DNA of 64,000 nt from Bacteroidales bacterium (GTDB lineage: Bacteria > Bacteroidota > Bacteroidia > Bacteroidales > GCA-2748055): NCBI GenBank assembly GCA_020636775.1, contig JACJXF010000006.1, positions 1 to 64,000 on the forward strand, given 5' to 3'. The notes beneath the pieces are model-generated. The model made no database searches. It saw nothing but the letters and a program-made list of their open reading frames with translations, and was not told where the DNA came from. The first letter of the stretch is position 1. Every line of letters starts with the position of its first letter. Of the stretch, positions 55,117 to 63,409 are shown one piece after another. A program made the translations under genes and the position numbers.

Positions 55117-55509
55117 TTACTTCTTCCAGTTTTCAGGTTGACTCATCCAGTCTTCAAGCTGCAATTCTTCTTCTTTTGGGGTATTGTCAACCCAGTTTGT
55201 TTCCATCATCCAATCTTCAAGAATAAGCTCTTCCTCAAATTTGGTTCCGGGTTTTTCATTATTCCAATCGTAGGGCGTCAGCATCCAATCTTCCAGGATT
55301 TCATCATCTTTTTCTTCACGTAGGTTATTTACATCTGTTACTGCATGAAGGATTTCAGCTTTGCTGTTACTGAAAAAATTTTCACTCAGACTGGCAAGGA
55401 TATTTTGATGGTAAGCCTTTTGCGCTGAAAGACTGAGACTTGAAAGACTTATCAAAAACATAGCAATAATTCCTGCCAGACTGTAATTGGTTTTTGCTGT
55501 TGTTTTCAT
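55117..55509 (-). CDS. Small exported protein with three LEDWM repeats
   Basis: A 130-residue protein. Residues 1-29 are a signal peptide (GIIAMFLISLSSLSLSA). The C-terminal half carries three copies of a short motif: LEDWM at residues 72-76, 97-101 and 118-122, each followed 9-10 residues after its first Leu by DW or NW (YDWNN, TNWVD, ENWKK). Units are separated by 25 and 21 residues and are very acidic. No known domain is recognised. The repeats sit at the extreme C-terminus, ending with the last unit, as a peptide ligand or docking tail might. It is transcribed alone between rmuC (convergent) and rsmI. Confidence 0.7.
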   Translation of the reverse strand: MKTTAKTNYSLAGIIAMFLISLSSLSLSAQKAYHQNILASLSENFFSNSKAEILHAVTDVNNLREEKDDEILEDWMLTPYDWNNEKPGTKFEEELILEDWMMETNWVDNTPKEEELQLEDWMSQPENWKK

Positions 55510-55759
55510 GGCTTTTATATTTATGTATGAGAATTGTAATTATTTCCAAATCAAATACACGATCTGTGCCAAAATTTATAAATAACTAATATACAATTAG
55601 ATACAGCAGTGAAAACCTTATTTTTGGAACTGTTAATAAATGGTAAAACTGATCGTTGTGGTACAGGAAGTGTCCGAATCCGAACAATTAAAAGAGTGGA
55701 AAGTCTTAATTAAAATCAGTAAAAAGGAATCCAATTATAGAAACTTAAAACATTGGTTT

Positions 55760-56437
55760 CTAGACAGTATCAGTTCCCGCAAGGACTATTACTATTTCTC
55801 CCTTTACAGTTTTTGCCTTGAAATGAGCCAGAACCTCGGATAGTGTACCGTGTTTGTTCTCTTCGTACATTTTACTTAGCTCACGGGAGACGGAACATAT
55901 TCTGTCCGGTCCGAAGATTTCAATAAACTGCTCCAGTGTTTTCAGCAGGCGATAGGGAGATTCGTAGAAAACCATGGTGCGGCTTTCTTCCTTTAGCTCA
56001 AGTAATCGGGTCATTCTGCCTTTTTTCTGAGGGAGAAATCCCTCGAAACAAAATTTATCACTGGGTAATCCCGAATTTACCAGGGCAGGGATAAGTGCGG
56101 TTGCTCCGGGCAGGCATTCAACAGGAATTGAATTTTTTAAACATTCCCGAACAAGAAGAAAGCCGGGATCGGATATGCCGGGTGTTCCCGCATCGCTTAC
56201 CAGGGCGATTGTTTGTCCGGAAAGCAAATCCCTGATTACAAATTCAAGACTCTTATGCTCATTGAATTTGTGGTGGGAGCGAACCGGTTTTTCAATACCA
56301 TAGTGTTTCATAAGGAAGATTGTCTTACGGGTATCTTCCGCCAGGATGTGATCACAACTCTTAAGAACCTCAATGGCCCTGAAGGTCATATCCTGAAGGT
56401 TCCCTATGGGTGTAGGAACCAGATAAAGCTTACTCAT
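55760..56437 (-). CDS. rsmI: 16S rRNA (cytidine1402-2'-O)-methyltransferase
   Basis: A 225-residue SAM-dependent methyltransferase of the tetrapyrrole-methylase fold that modifies C1402 of 16S rRNA in the decoding centre. Motifs: LYLVPTPIGNLQDMTFRAIE, HILAEDTRKTIFLMKHYGI, IALVSDAGTPGISDPGFLLV and KFCFEGFLPQKKGRM. Slightly shorter than E. coli RsmI (286 residues), since the C-terminal helical domain is absent, as is common in Bacteroidota. Its ATG overlaps the stop of the upstream charged-helix gene by 8 bp (ATGAGTAA type), so the two are translationally coupled. Confidence 0.95.
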   Translation of the reverse strand: MSKLYLVPTPIGNLQDMTFRAIEVLKSCDHILAEDTRKTIFLMKHYGIEKPVRSHHKFNEHKSLEFVIRDLLSGQTIALVSDAGTPGISDPGFLLVRECLKNSIPVECLPGATALIPALVNSGLPSDKFCFEGFLPQKKGRMTRLLELKEESRTMVFYESPYRLLKTLEQFIEIFGPDRICSVSRELSKMYEENKHGTLSEVLAHFKAKTVKGEIVIVLAGTDTV

Positions 56438-57197
56438 TTCCTGAGGTAATAAATTTCCGCCTGACGAGGTTTAAAAGCAACTGAACGGCTTCACTATCCA
56501 TATCCCATTGAAATTTTTCCATGAGGTAAGAGTGCGCTTCATTAAAATTACGGGCCATGTCAAGATCATCCATGGTAGTTCTGAAACTCTCGGCATTGCC
56601 GGCAAATAATTCGCGAATAAAGAAAAATTTGTCATTAATACCTATGCTCCCGGCTATACTCTTTATAGCCTGGTTCTGAATTTTTGAGCTGACATCTTTC
56701 TTATTACTTTGCTCAGCCAGTTTCTCATTTATGAATTTAATGTCTCCGGCAGATTTCTTTTCAGCAGCGGGTATAACAGGCTCTTTTACTTCCTTTTGTG
56801 ATTCTTCATCTACTTTTTCCGCACTGGGCGCTCTTGAAGAAGCAATCTCTTCAGCCTGCCTTGCCCGCTCCCGTTCACGCTCTCTCTCCCGCTCTGCCTC
56901 CTGTTCCCGCTCCCGCACTCGCACCCGCTCTCTTTCCCGCTCTGCCTCCTGCTCCTTTTCCCGCACTCGCTCTCGCACTCGCTCTGCATCCTGCTCCCGC
57001 TCTGACTCAGCTTTTTGTTCTCGTCCTTCGCCATCCTCCCTGAATAATAGCAATAAATCATAAACATTCCTCAATCGGGAAAGCGCAAGGTCAAGTTCTA
57101 TATTGGGGATTCTTGAATAATTTTTGAAATTGCTTACTAATTTTTCTATATCTTGTATATCTTTAGTTACAATTTCCAGTGTGTTTTTGAACTCCAT
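56430..57197 (-). CDS. Cytoplasmic protein with a long Glu/Arg-rich helix
   Basis: A 255-residue protein. Residues 1-55 are a helical domain (EFKNTLEIVTKDIQDIEKLV). Residues about 62-130 are almost only Glu, Arg, Gln and Ala in short units such as REREQEAERER, expected to form a single stable alpha-helix. Residues 155-255 are a conserved-looking domain (INDKFFFIRELFAGNAESFR, EAHSYLMEKFQWDMDSEAVQ, LLLNLVRRKF) that I recognise from uncharacterised Bacteroidota proteins. I start at ATG 57197 over a longer TTG frame (57239). The charged helix arose from a 6-12-nt repeat expansion visible in the DNA. It is coupled to rsmI by an 8-bp overlap. Confidence 0.78.
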   Translation of the reverse strand: MEFKNTLEIVTKDIQDIEKLVSNFKNYSRIPNIELDLALSRLRNVYDLLLLFREDGEGREQKAESEREQDAERVRERVREKEQEAERERERVRVREREQEAERERERERERARQAEEIASSRAPSAEKVDEESQKEVKEPVIPAAEKKSAGDIKFINEKLAEQSNKKDVSSKIQNQAIKSIAGSIGINDKFFFIRELFAGNAESFRTTMDDLDMARNFNEAHSYLMEKFQWDMDSEAVQLLLNLVRRKFITSGNE

Positions 57198-57397
57198 AAT
57201 TATTTGATATGTAAAGACTTCGACAATTACCTCCTGCAAAAATAGTTATATTATTACTAATATCTCAAACTTTATACTTTTAATAATGTGTCTGTATTTA
57301 CCTAAACAGGAAACATTTTTGCAGAGAGCTAATCCTTATAAGAAGAAATGAGCAGAGTAGTAAAATTGCAAGTGAAACAGAAAACAATTATTTTTTA

Positions 57398-57997
57398 ATG
57401 TTTCTTGAAAACACCATAAACCGAAACGAAAAGAGAGGCTGGATCGAGGTAGTCTGTGGTTCAATGTTCTCGGGTAAAACTGAGGAACTAATCCGACGAC
57501 TAAAGAGAGCTAAATTCGCCAGGCAGAAAGTTGAGATATTCAAACCGAAGGTTGATACCCGTTATTCTATGGAAGAGGTTGTATCCCACGACGAAAATGC
57601 AATCATGTCCACCCCGGTTGAAACAGCTGCTGCTATATTGTTGCTGACCTCAGGTGTTGATGTGGTTGGAATTGATGAGGCTCAGTTTTTTGATCTTGGA
57701 CTGATAGAGGTTTGCAATAAGCTTGCATCTCAGGGAATCCGGGTAATTGTTGCCGGACTGGATATGGATTACCTTGGAAGACCTTTTGGACCTATTCCTG
57801 GACTAATGGCAACTGCTGAATATGTTACCAAGGTCCATGCAATTTGTGTGCGCTGTGGAAATCTTGCAAATCACTCTCACCGGACCGGTCTGGGCGATAA
57901 GCTCGTGGTTTTAGGTGAAACCGATATGTATGAACCCCTTTGCAGATTTTGTTTTGCAAAAGCCCGGGCTCAGCAGAAGAAAGGAGAGAAAGCCTGA
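57398..57997 (+). CDS. tdk: Thymidine kinase
   Basis: A 199-residue type II thymidine kinase for nucleoside salvage. The P-loop is EVVCGSMFSGKTEELIRRLK, the Walker B/DEAQFF site is VVGIDEAQFFDLGLIEVC, and the lasso with the zinc ribbon is VRCGNLANHSH plus a later CRFC. Complete and of normal length. The stop (57995-57997) is immediately followed by the ATG of murF-alr with 1 bp between them, so the two are co-transcribed. The combination of nucleotide salvage and cell wall synthesis has no direct biochemical link; it looks like a fixed Bacteroidota gene order. Confidence 0.97.
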   Translation: MFLENTINRNEKRGWIEVVCGSMFSGKTEELIRRLKRAKFARQKVEIFKPKVDTRYSMEEVVSHDENAIMSTPVETAAAILLLTSGVDVVGIDEAQFFDLGLIEVCNKLASQGIRVIVAGLDMDYLGRPFGPIPGLMATAEYVTKVHAICVRCGNLANHSHRTGLGDKLVVLGETDMYEPLCRFCFAKARAQQKKGEKA

Positions 57998-57998
57998 G

Positions 57999-60452
57999 AT
58001 GTATTCCTATAACCTTCATGAAATAAATGAAATAATATCCGGACGACTCTCCGGCGACAGGGAATTTCTTGTATCCCGTTTCTCCATCGACAGCCGTATT
58101 CTATCAAATCCTGAGAATACTGTATTTATTGCACTTAAGGGACAGCGACATAATGCGCACGATTATATTCCTGAACTTATCCTTGCAGGGGTATGCGTTT
58201 TTATTGTGGAGGAGGATTTTACTCCCCCGAAATCCGATAAATCACTCAACTGGATATTTGTTGCCAATACCTTTGCTGCTCTTCAGACACTGGCAGCATG
58301 GCGACGAAAGAATTCAGAAGCGGAGTTTATTGCCGTAACGGGTTCCAACGGCAAAACCATAGTAAAAGAATGGATTTATCAGTCGCTTCACAAAGAAAAC
58401 CCTGTGTTCAGGAGTCCGCGTTCCTACAATTCCCAGGTTGGCGTTCCCCTCTCCGTATTGATGATACGCCAGCGCGACCGGATTGCGGTACTTGAGGCCG
58501 GAATATCTCAACCGGGTGAAATGGAAAAACTTGAAAAGATAATTTCTCCGGAAACAGGAATCATTACTAATATCGGTGAAGCCCATCAGGAAAATTTCTC
58601 ATCCATTGTGGAAAAACTGGAAGAGAAAATCAAACTGTTTAAACAGTCCGGAACAATAATTTACTGCAGAGATCATGAACTGATACACAGGGTACTCAGG
58701 ACTACTTACCCAAAAAAGAACTTTGTTTGCTGGGGAAAGCACCCTGAATCCGATTATGTGGTGGAGGCTGTAAGTTATCCCGGAAATATGACTGAAATTA
58801 ATCTTACGGGAAAAGCGAAAAATAATCTGGTGATTCCTTTTGTGGATCATGCATCCTTCGAAAACGCTATGCATGTTGCCACTTTGCTATATCATTTTAA
58901 AAAATCCAATGATTTTGTGAAAAAGGCTTTGAGGGAGCTGGAACCGGTTGAAATGCGGCTCGAAATTCTCAAGGGAATTCACGATTGCACCCTGATTAGC
59001 GATACATACAATTCCGACATAGCTTCACTTTCAAACGCACTTGATCTGCTGCTTCAACAAAAACAGCACAAACAGCGCACACTGATTCTTTCCGATATCC
59101 TCCAGAGCGGACGGAGTGATGAAGATCTTTATGCCGAAGTAGCAAGCCTGCTTATTGAGAAGAAAATAGACCGCTTTATTGGAATTGGCCCTGGCCTGGT
59201 GAAAATGTCTGGAATTTTCCCCGGAAACTCAAACTTCTATGATGATACAAGTTCCTTCCTTAAAGCTGTAAATACCCTCAATTTTAGAGATGAGGCAATA
59301 CTTGTAAAAGGGGCTAGAAAATTTAGTTTTGAAAAGATCAGTCATGAACTGCAATTTCGCACCCACCAGACAGTGCTGGAGATAGACATGAATTCCATGA
59401 TTTCGAATCTGAATTTCTATCGCAGTATCCTTAAGCCGGGTACAAAGATCATGGCTATGGTAAAGGCTTTTTCATATGGAAGCGGAAGTTTTGAAATAGC
59501 CAATATTCTCCAGTTTCATAAAATTGATTACCTGGCAGTTGCTTATATTGATGAGGGAATCGACCTTAGAATAAACGGAATCAGCCTGCCCATAATGGTT
59601 ATGAACCCCGAATCCGGGAATTTTAAAGCACTTGTGGAATATGGGCTGCAACCCGAAATATATGGCTTCGAAGGATTAAGGGAATTCAGGTCTTATCTTG
59701 AGAAGAATGATATAACTGACTATCCTGTCCATATTAAGCTTGATACAGGCATGCATCGTCTTGGATTTTTTTCAAACGAAGTGGAACAACTTTGTAAGGA
59801 GCTCGAATCGGGTCATATGAGGGTTAAGTCGGTATTTACGCACCTTGTCGGAAGTGAAGATGCTGTTCATGATGAATTTACCCGTTCACAGGCGGAACTG
59901 TTTGTCAGAATGTCTGATATTCTGAAAAAGAGGGTAGGGGGAGATTTTCTGATGCATATTCTTAATTCAGCCGGCATTGAAAGGTTTCCTGAATTCCAGA
60001 TGGATATGGTAAGGCTGGGAATTGGCTTATATGGAGTGAGTAATACTTATCCCGGTAACCTGAAAGAGGTAAGCACCTTTAAAACCACTATTTCCCAGGT
60101 CAGGGAGCTGGAAGCAGGCACAACGGTTGGCTATGGGAGAAAGGGAGTCCTGGAGAGAAAAAGCAAAATTGCAACACTGCCGGTAGGTTACGCTGACGGG
60201 CTGCCAAGAAGTCTGGGAAATGGAAAAGGAAAATTTCTAATCGGGGGAAAGCAATGTCCGACAGTGGGAAATATATGTATGGATATGTGCATGCTCGATA
60301 TTACTGACCTAAATGCCAAAACAGGAGATGAAGTTATTATATTTGGAGAAAATCTTTCCGTCAGAAACATTGCTGCTGCGGGAGATACCATTCCATATGA
60401 AATTTTAACAGGAATTTCTGAAAGGGTGAAACGAATATATTACCAGGAATAA
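57999..60452 (+). CDS. murF-alr: Bifunctional MurF ligase-alanine racemase
   Basis: An 817-residue fusion. Residues 1-450 are MurF, which adds D-Ala-D-Ala to UDP-MurNAc-tripeptide: IAVTGSNGKTIVKEWIYQSL (ATP loop), NIGEAHQENFSSIVEKLEEK and SDTYNSDIASLSNAL. Residues 455-817 are alanine racemase, which makes D-Ala from L-Ala with pyridoxal phosphate: the PLP lysine is in KIMAMVKAFSYGSGSFEIAN and the opposing tyrosine in GYGRKG. The fusion is known in Bacteroidota. Start: ATG 57999, directly after tdk, rather than a frame overlapping tdk. With ddl at 30 kb the window holds racemase, ligase and MurF, the whole D-Ala branch. Confidence 0.95.
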   Translation: MYSYNLHEINEIISGRLSGDREFLVSRFSIDSRILSNPENTVFIALKGQRHNAHDYIPELILAGVCVFIVEEDFTPPKSDKSLNWIFVANTFAALQTLAAWRRKNSEAEFIAVTGSNGKTIVKEWIYQSLHKENPVFRSPRSYNSQVGVPLSVLMIRQRDRIAVLEAGISQPGEMEKLEKIISPETGIITNIGEAHQENFSSIVEKLEEKIKLFKQSGTIIYCRDHELIHRVLRTTYPKKNFVCWGKHPESDYVVEAVSYPGNMTEINLTGKAKNNLVIPFVDHASFENAMHVATLLYHFKKSNDFVKKALRELEPVEMRLEILKGIHDCTLISDTYNSDIASLSNALDLLLQQKQHKQRTLILSDILQSGRSDEDLYAEVASLLIEKKIDRFIGIGPGLVKMSGIFPGNSNFYDDTSSFLKAVNTLNFRDEAILVKGARKFSFEKISHELQFRTHQTVLEIDMNSMISNLNFYRSILKPGTKIMAMVKAFSYGSGSFEIANILQFHKIDYLAVAYIDEGIDLRINGISLPIMVMNPESGNFKALVEYGLQPEIYGFEGLREFRSYLEKNDITDYPVHIKLDTGMHRLGFFSNEVEQLCKELESGHMRVKSVFTHLVGSEDAVHDEFTRSQAELFVRMSDILKKRVGGDFLMHILNSAGIERFPEFQMDMVRLGIGLYGVSNTYPGNLKEVSTFKTTISQVRELEAGTTVGYGRKGVLERKSKIATLPVGYADGLPRSLGNGKGKFLIGGKQCPTVGNICMDMCMLDITDLNAKTGDEVIIFGENLSVRNIAAAGDTIPYEILTGISERVKRIYYQE

Positions 60453-60463
60453 ATTATTCGGAT

Positions 60464-62344
60464 ATGCTAAAACTGTCGGTCGTTATTATTACACTGAATG
60501 AGGAGAAAAACATTGGTCGATGTCTGAATTCGGTAAAGGAAATTGCCGACGAGATAGTTGTTGTCGACTCCTTTTCTACCGACCGGACAGAAGAAATCTG
60601 TAAGGAATATGGAGCCCGATTTATCAAACACGAATTTGGCGGTCACATTGAGCAGAAAAACTGGGCCATCGAACAAACAAAATACCGCCACGTACTTTCC
60701 CTGGATGCGGATGAGGAACTTTCTGAAAGGCTGAAGAAATCGATACTGGAGGTTAAAGGGGACTGGAAATTTGATGGTTATTATTTTAACCGCTTAACAA
60801 ATTATTGCGGGAAATGGATACGGCATACCAGCTGGTACCCTGCCAGGAAACTGCGTCTCTGGGATAAAACAAAGGGAAAATGGGGAGGCATTAATCCTCA
60901 CGATAAATTCAAACTGGATAAGGGTGCCACCAGAAAATTCTTAAAAGGGGACCTGCTCCATTACTCATACTACACTATAAATGAGCATATTGCACAGATA
61001 AACACTTTCAGTACCATTGTTGCAAATGCTTATCTTAAGGAAAATCGTACCGCCAGCTATCGCAATATTATATTTCACCCTCTCTGGAGACTCTTCAGAG
61101 ATTATATTATTAAACGGGGTTTTCTGGATGGTTTTTACGGGCTGGTAATCAGCGTCAACTCTGCTCATGAGACATTTCTGAAATACATTAAGCTAAGGAA
61201 GCTCGTCCATGAAAAAAAGCTGGTTGAGGCGAATCATATTTGTTTTTTCAATTCTGCGATTTCCTGGGGTGGGGGTGAAAAGTGGCACTTTGATGTTTCA
61301 GAATTTTTTCATCAAAAAGGAACAGATATCCTTGTGGTCACCAACAGAAATTCAGAGTTATATCGCAGAATCGCTGGTACAAACATACCTCACAGGGAAA
61401 TAAGTGTGAGCAATCTTTCATTCCTGAATCCATTTAAAATAAGGGCATTGGCAAAGTTATTCAAGTCTGAAAAGGTCGGAACTATAATTATAAATCTGTC
61501 ATCCGATTTAAAGGCCGCAGGAATAGCAGCAAAACTCGCCGGGGTAAAAAATATTATTTACAGGAGGGGAAGTGCTATAGCTATCAGAAATACTTTTCTA
61601 AACAGGTTCCTTTTCCGGCGCATTGTGACGCAGGTAATTGCAAATTCAGAAGAGACCAGCCGGACTATTCTTCAAAAAAATAAAAATCTTATTGCGGAAA
61701 ACAGGATTGAAGTTATTTACAATGGCATAGAACTTAAGGAGTACGGTTCTCAGCCTCTTGAGCCTATATATACCAGAAAAAACGGCGAAATTGTAATAGG
61801 AAATGCCGGCCGTCTTTCAGAGGAAAAGGGACAGATTTATCTGCTGCAACTGGCTTCAATATTGAAGGAAAAGGGTTATAAGTTTAAAATACTGATTGCC
61901 GGCAAAGGAAAATTGAAATCCAAGCTCATGAAAACGGCCAAACATCTGAAGGTGGAGGAGGAGGTAATTTTCCTTGGCTTTATAGATAATATAAGGAGAT
62001 TCAACCAGTCAATTGATATCTTTCTTCTAACCTCACTTTACGAGGGTTTTGGTTATGTTCTTGTTGAAGCTATGGCTGAAAGAAAACCTGTAGTTGCTTT
62101 TGATATCAGAAGTTCGGCTGAAATTGTGAAAGATAATGAATCGGGTTTTTTGGTTGAGAGCTTTAATGTACAGGAGCTTGCCTACAAAGTTGAGATTTTG
62201 ATTAAGGATAGTAAACTGCGGAAAACGATGGGAGAAGCCGGGCGCAGAATTGTAGAAGATGTTTTTACTTTCGATCATACTCTGAATAAGGTGGAGGCGC
62301 TGATTGAAAGAGAATCCAATAAAGAGATTTATTCGAAGCCCTGA
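60464..62344 (+). CDS. Two-domain glycosyltransferase (GT2 plus GT4 fusion)
   Basis: A 626-residue protein with two catalytic domains. Residues 1-255 are a GT2 enzyme of the WaaE/KdtX type: LSVVIITLNEEKNIGRCLNS, VVDSFSTDRTEEICKEYGA, HVLSLDADEELSE and HYSYYTINEHIAQIN. Residues 262-626 are a GT4 enzyme: ICFFNSAISWGGGEKWHFDV, IGNAGRLSEEKGQIYLLQLA and FLLTSLYEGFGYVLVEAMAE followed by RKPVVAF. Each is normally a separate protein in lipopolysaccharide-core loci; here they are one chain with a short junction near residue 257. Such a fusion could add two successive sugars to the lipid A core. It follows murF-alr by 11 bp and converges with an LpxL-like acyltransferase. Confidence 0.88.
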   Translation: MLKLSVVIITLNEEKNIGRCLNSVKEIADEIVVVDSFSTDRTEEICKEYGARFIKHEFGGHIEQKNWAIEQTKYRHVLSLDADEELSERLKKSILEVKGDWKFDGYYFNRLTNYCGKWIRHTSWYPARKLRLWDKTKGKWGGINPHDKFKLDKGATRKFLKGDLLHYSYYTINEHIAQINTFSTIVANAYLKENRTASYRNIIFHPLWRLFRDYIIKRGFLDGFYGLVISVNSAHETFLKYIKLRKLVHEKKLVEANHICFFNSAISWGGGEKWHFDVSEFFHQKGTDILVVTNRNSELYRRIAGTNIPHREISVSNLSFLNPFKIRALAKLFKSEKVGTIIINLSSDLKAAGIAAKLAGVKNIIYRRGSAIAIRNTFLNRFLFRRIVTQVIANSEETSRTILQKNKNLIAENRIEVIYNGIELKEYGSQPLEPIYTRKNGEIVIGNAGRLSEEKGQIYLLQLASILKEKGYKFKILIAGKGKLKSKLMKTAKHLKVEEEVIFLGFIDNIRRFNQSIDIFLLTSLYEGFGYVLVEAMAERKPVVAFDIRSSAEIVKDNESGFLVESFNVQELAYKVEILIKDSKLRKTMGEAGRRIVEDVFTFDHTLNKVEALIERESNKEIYSKP

Positions 62345-62413
62345 GGGATTAGGCAAATTTCAACAAGAGAAAAAAAGAACTTCTCTTGCTTCTGCTTACT
62401 CTGACTTTCCTTT

Positions 62414-63352
62414 TCACACCCTTGCTGTTTTTCCACTTCCTGCCTTAATTTCCTCGCGATGTCCATATCGTCGGAAATACTCTTCCTTATTATGCTTCCA
62501 TCGGTTATGAGTCCAAAGCCAGTACGCAGGAGCCTCTGTGATCTGTTTTTCAAGCAGGGAAAAGAATTTATCAGTTATCTCATATTCTTTTGTATTGCGC
62601 GCATCATCGCTGATAAGAGAAAATTCACATTCATAGAATCCTCGTCTGACTCTGTTTATTTTTAAAAAGACAACAGCAAAGTCAAATTTTTTTGCGAGTT
62701 TTTCCGGACCCAGCATTACCGGTGTATCCTGGTGCAGGAAAGTTGTCCAGTATTGTATGTTTTTCATTAGAGGCCTTTGATCAGCTATAAAGTAGGAGGC
62801 ATGCAATACTTCCGATTTTGCGAATTCCGACAAGGTTCTCAGACTTTTTTCAACCTCAATCATTTCCGCTCCGAATCTGGATCTTGCCCTGATGAACATC
62901 CTGTCGAAATAAACATTATGAAGCGCTTTATATACCGGAGTAATTTTATGCTTAACATACCTGGGCATGGTAGATGACAATTCCCAATTGGCATAATGAC
63001 CAAAAACCAGGATAACGCTTTTTCCCCTGTCATATAATCCATCCAGAAATTCAGGGTTTTTATATCTGAAACGGGCCATTACCTCTTCTTCCTTGAGGAA
63101 AGGCAGAATGCTTGACTCCAGGAATACATCGCAAAGAAACCGATAAAACTCCCTGGCGGTTTTCTTAATCTCCTTCTCTTCCCAGTCGGGAAAGGAGTTC
63201 CTTAAATTTTTTAATACAAGTCTTTTGCGATAAGGAATAATGTAATAAATAAGGTAGAAAATGAAGCCGGACATCCCATATAATACCCTTAAAGGCAATC
63301 TTGTAAGAATCCAGATAATACAATAAAGGCTATAATATGCTATAAACTGCAT
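62414..63352 (-). CDS. Lipid A biosynthesis acyltransferase (LpxL/HtrB-like)
   Basis: A 312-residue membrane-bound acyltransferase. An N-terminal hydrophobic helix (YSLYCIIWILTRLPLRVLYG) is followed by the HX4E catalytic motif VILVFGHYANWELSS, and later SYFIADQRPL and NIQYWTTFLHQDTPVMLGPE, the blocks of LpxL/LpxM enzymes that add secondary acyl chains to Kdo2-lipid A. I start at ATG 63352 rather than a TTG eight codons upstream. It converges with the GT2-GT4 fusion (69 bp between them), which would act on the same molecule. Substrate chain length is unknown; an ornithine-lipid acyltransferase is a less likely alternative. Confidence 0.9.
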   Translation of the reverse strand: MQFIAYYSLYCIIWILTRLPLRVLYGMSGFIFYLIYYIIPYRKRLVLKNLRNSFPDWEEKEIKKTAREFYRFLCDVFLESSILPFLKEEEVMARFRYKNPEFLDGLYDRGKSVILVFGHYANWELSSTMPRYVKHKITPVYKALHNVYFDRMFIRARSRFGAEMIEVEKSLRTLSEFAKSEVLHASYFIADQRPLMKNIQYWTTFLHQDTPVMLGPEKLAKKFDFAVVFLKINRVRRGFYECEFSLISDDARNTKEYEITDKFFSLLEKQITEAPAYWLWTHNRWKHNKEEYFRRYGHREEIKAGSGKTARV

Positions 63353-63409
63353 GAGATGGAGAATTGAAGCTGACAATCAGGACTATGTTACCTGTCTCAG
63401 TTTATTGAT

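Noticed and set aside
55640..55843. Plus-strand 67-codon frame before rsmI
   Set aside because: It overlaps the rsmI 3' end and has no family resemblance or promoter; likely chance.
56731..57063. Plus-strand Ser/Arg-rich frame
   Set aside because: It is the antisense of the Glu/Arg repeat, whose codons read as Ser/Arg/Leu on the other strand.
62364..62388. Terminator CAAGAGAA/TTCTCTTG between convergent genes
   Set aside because: The stem is good, but the T-run on the minus strand lies in the loop rather than after the stem, so I do not call it a terminator.
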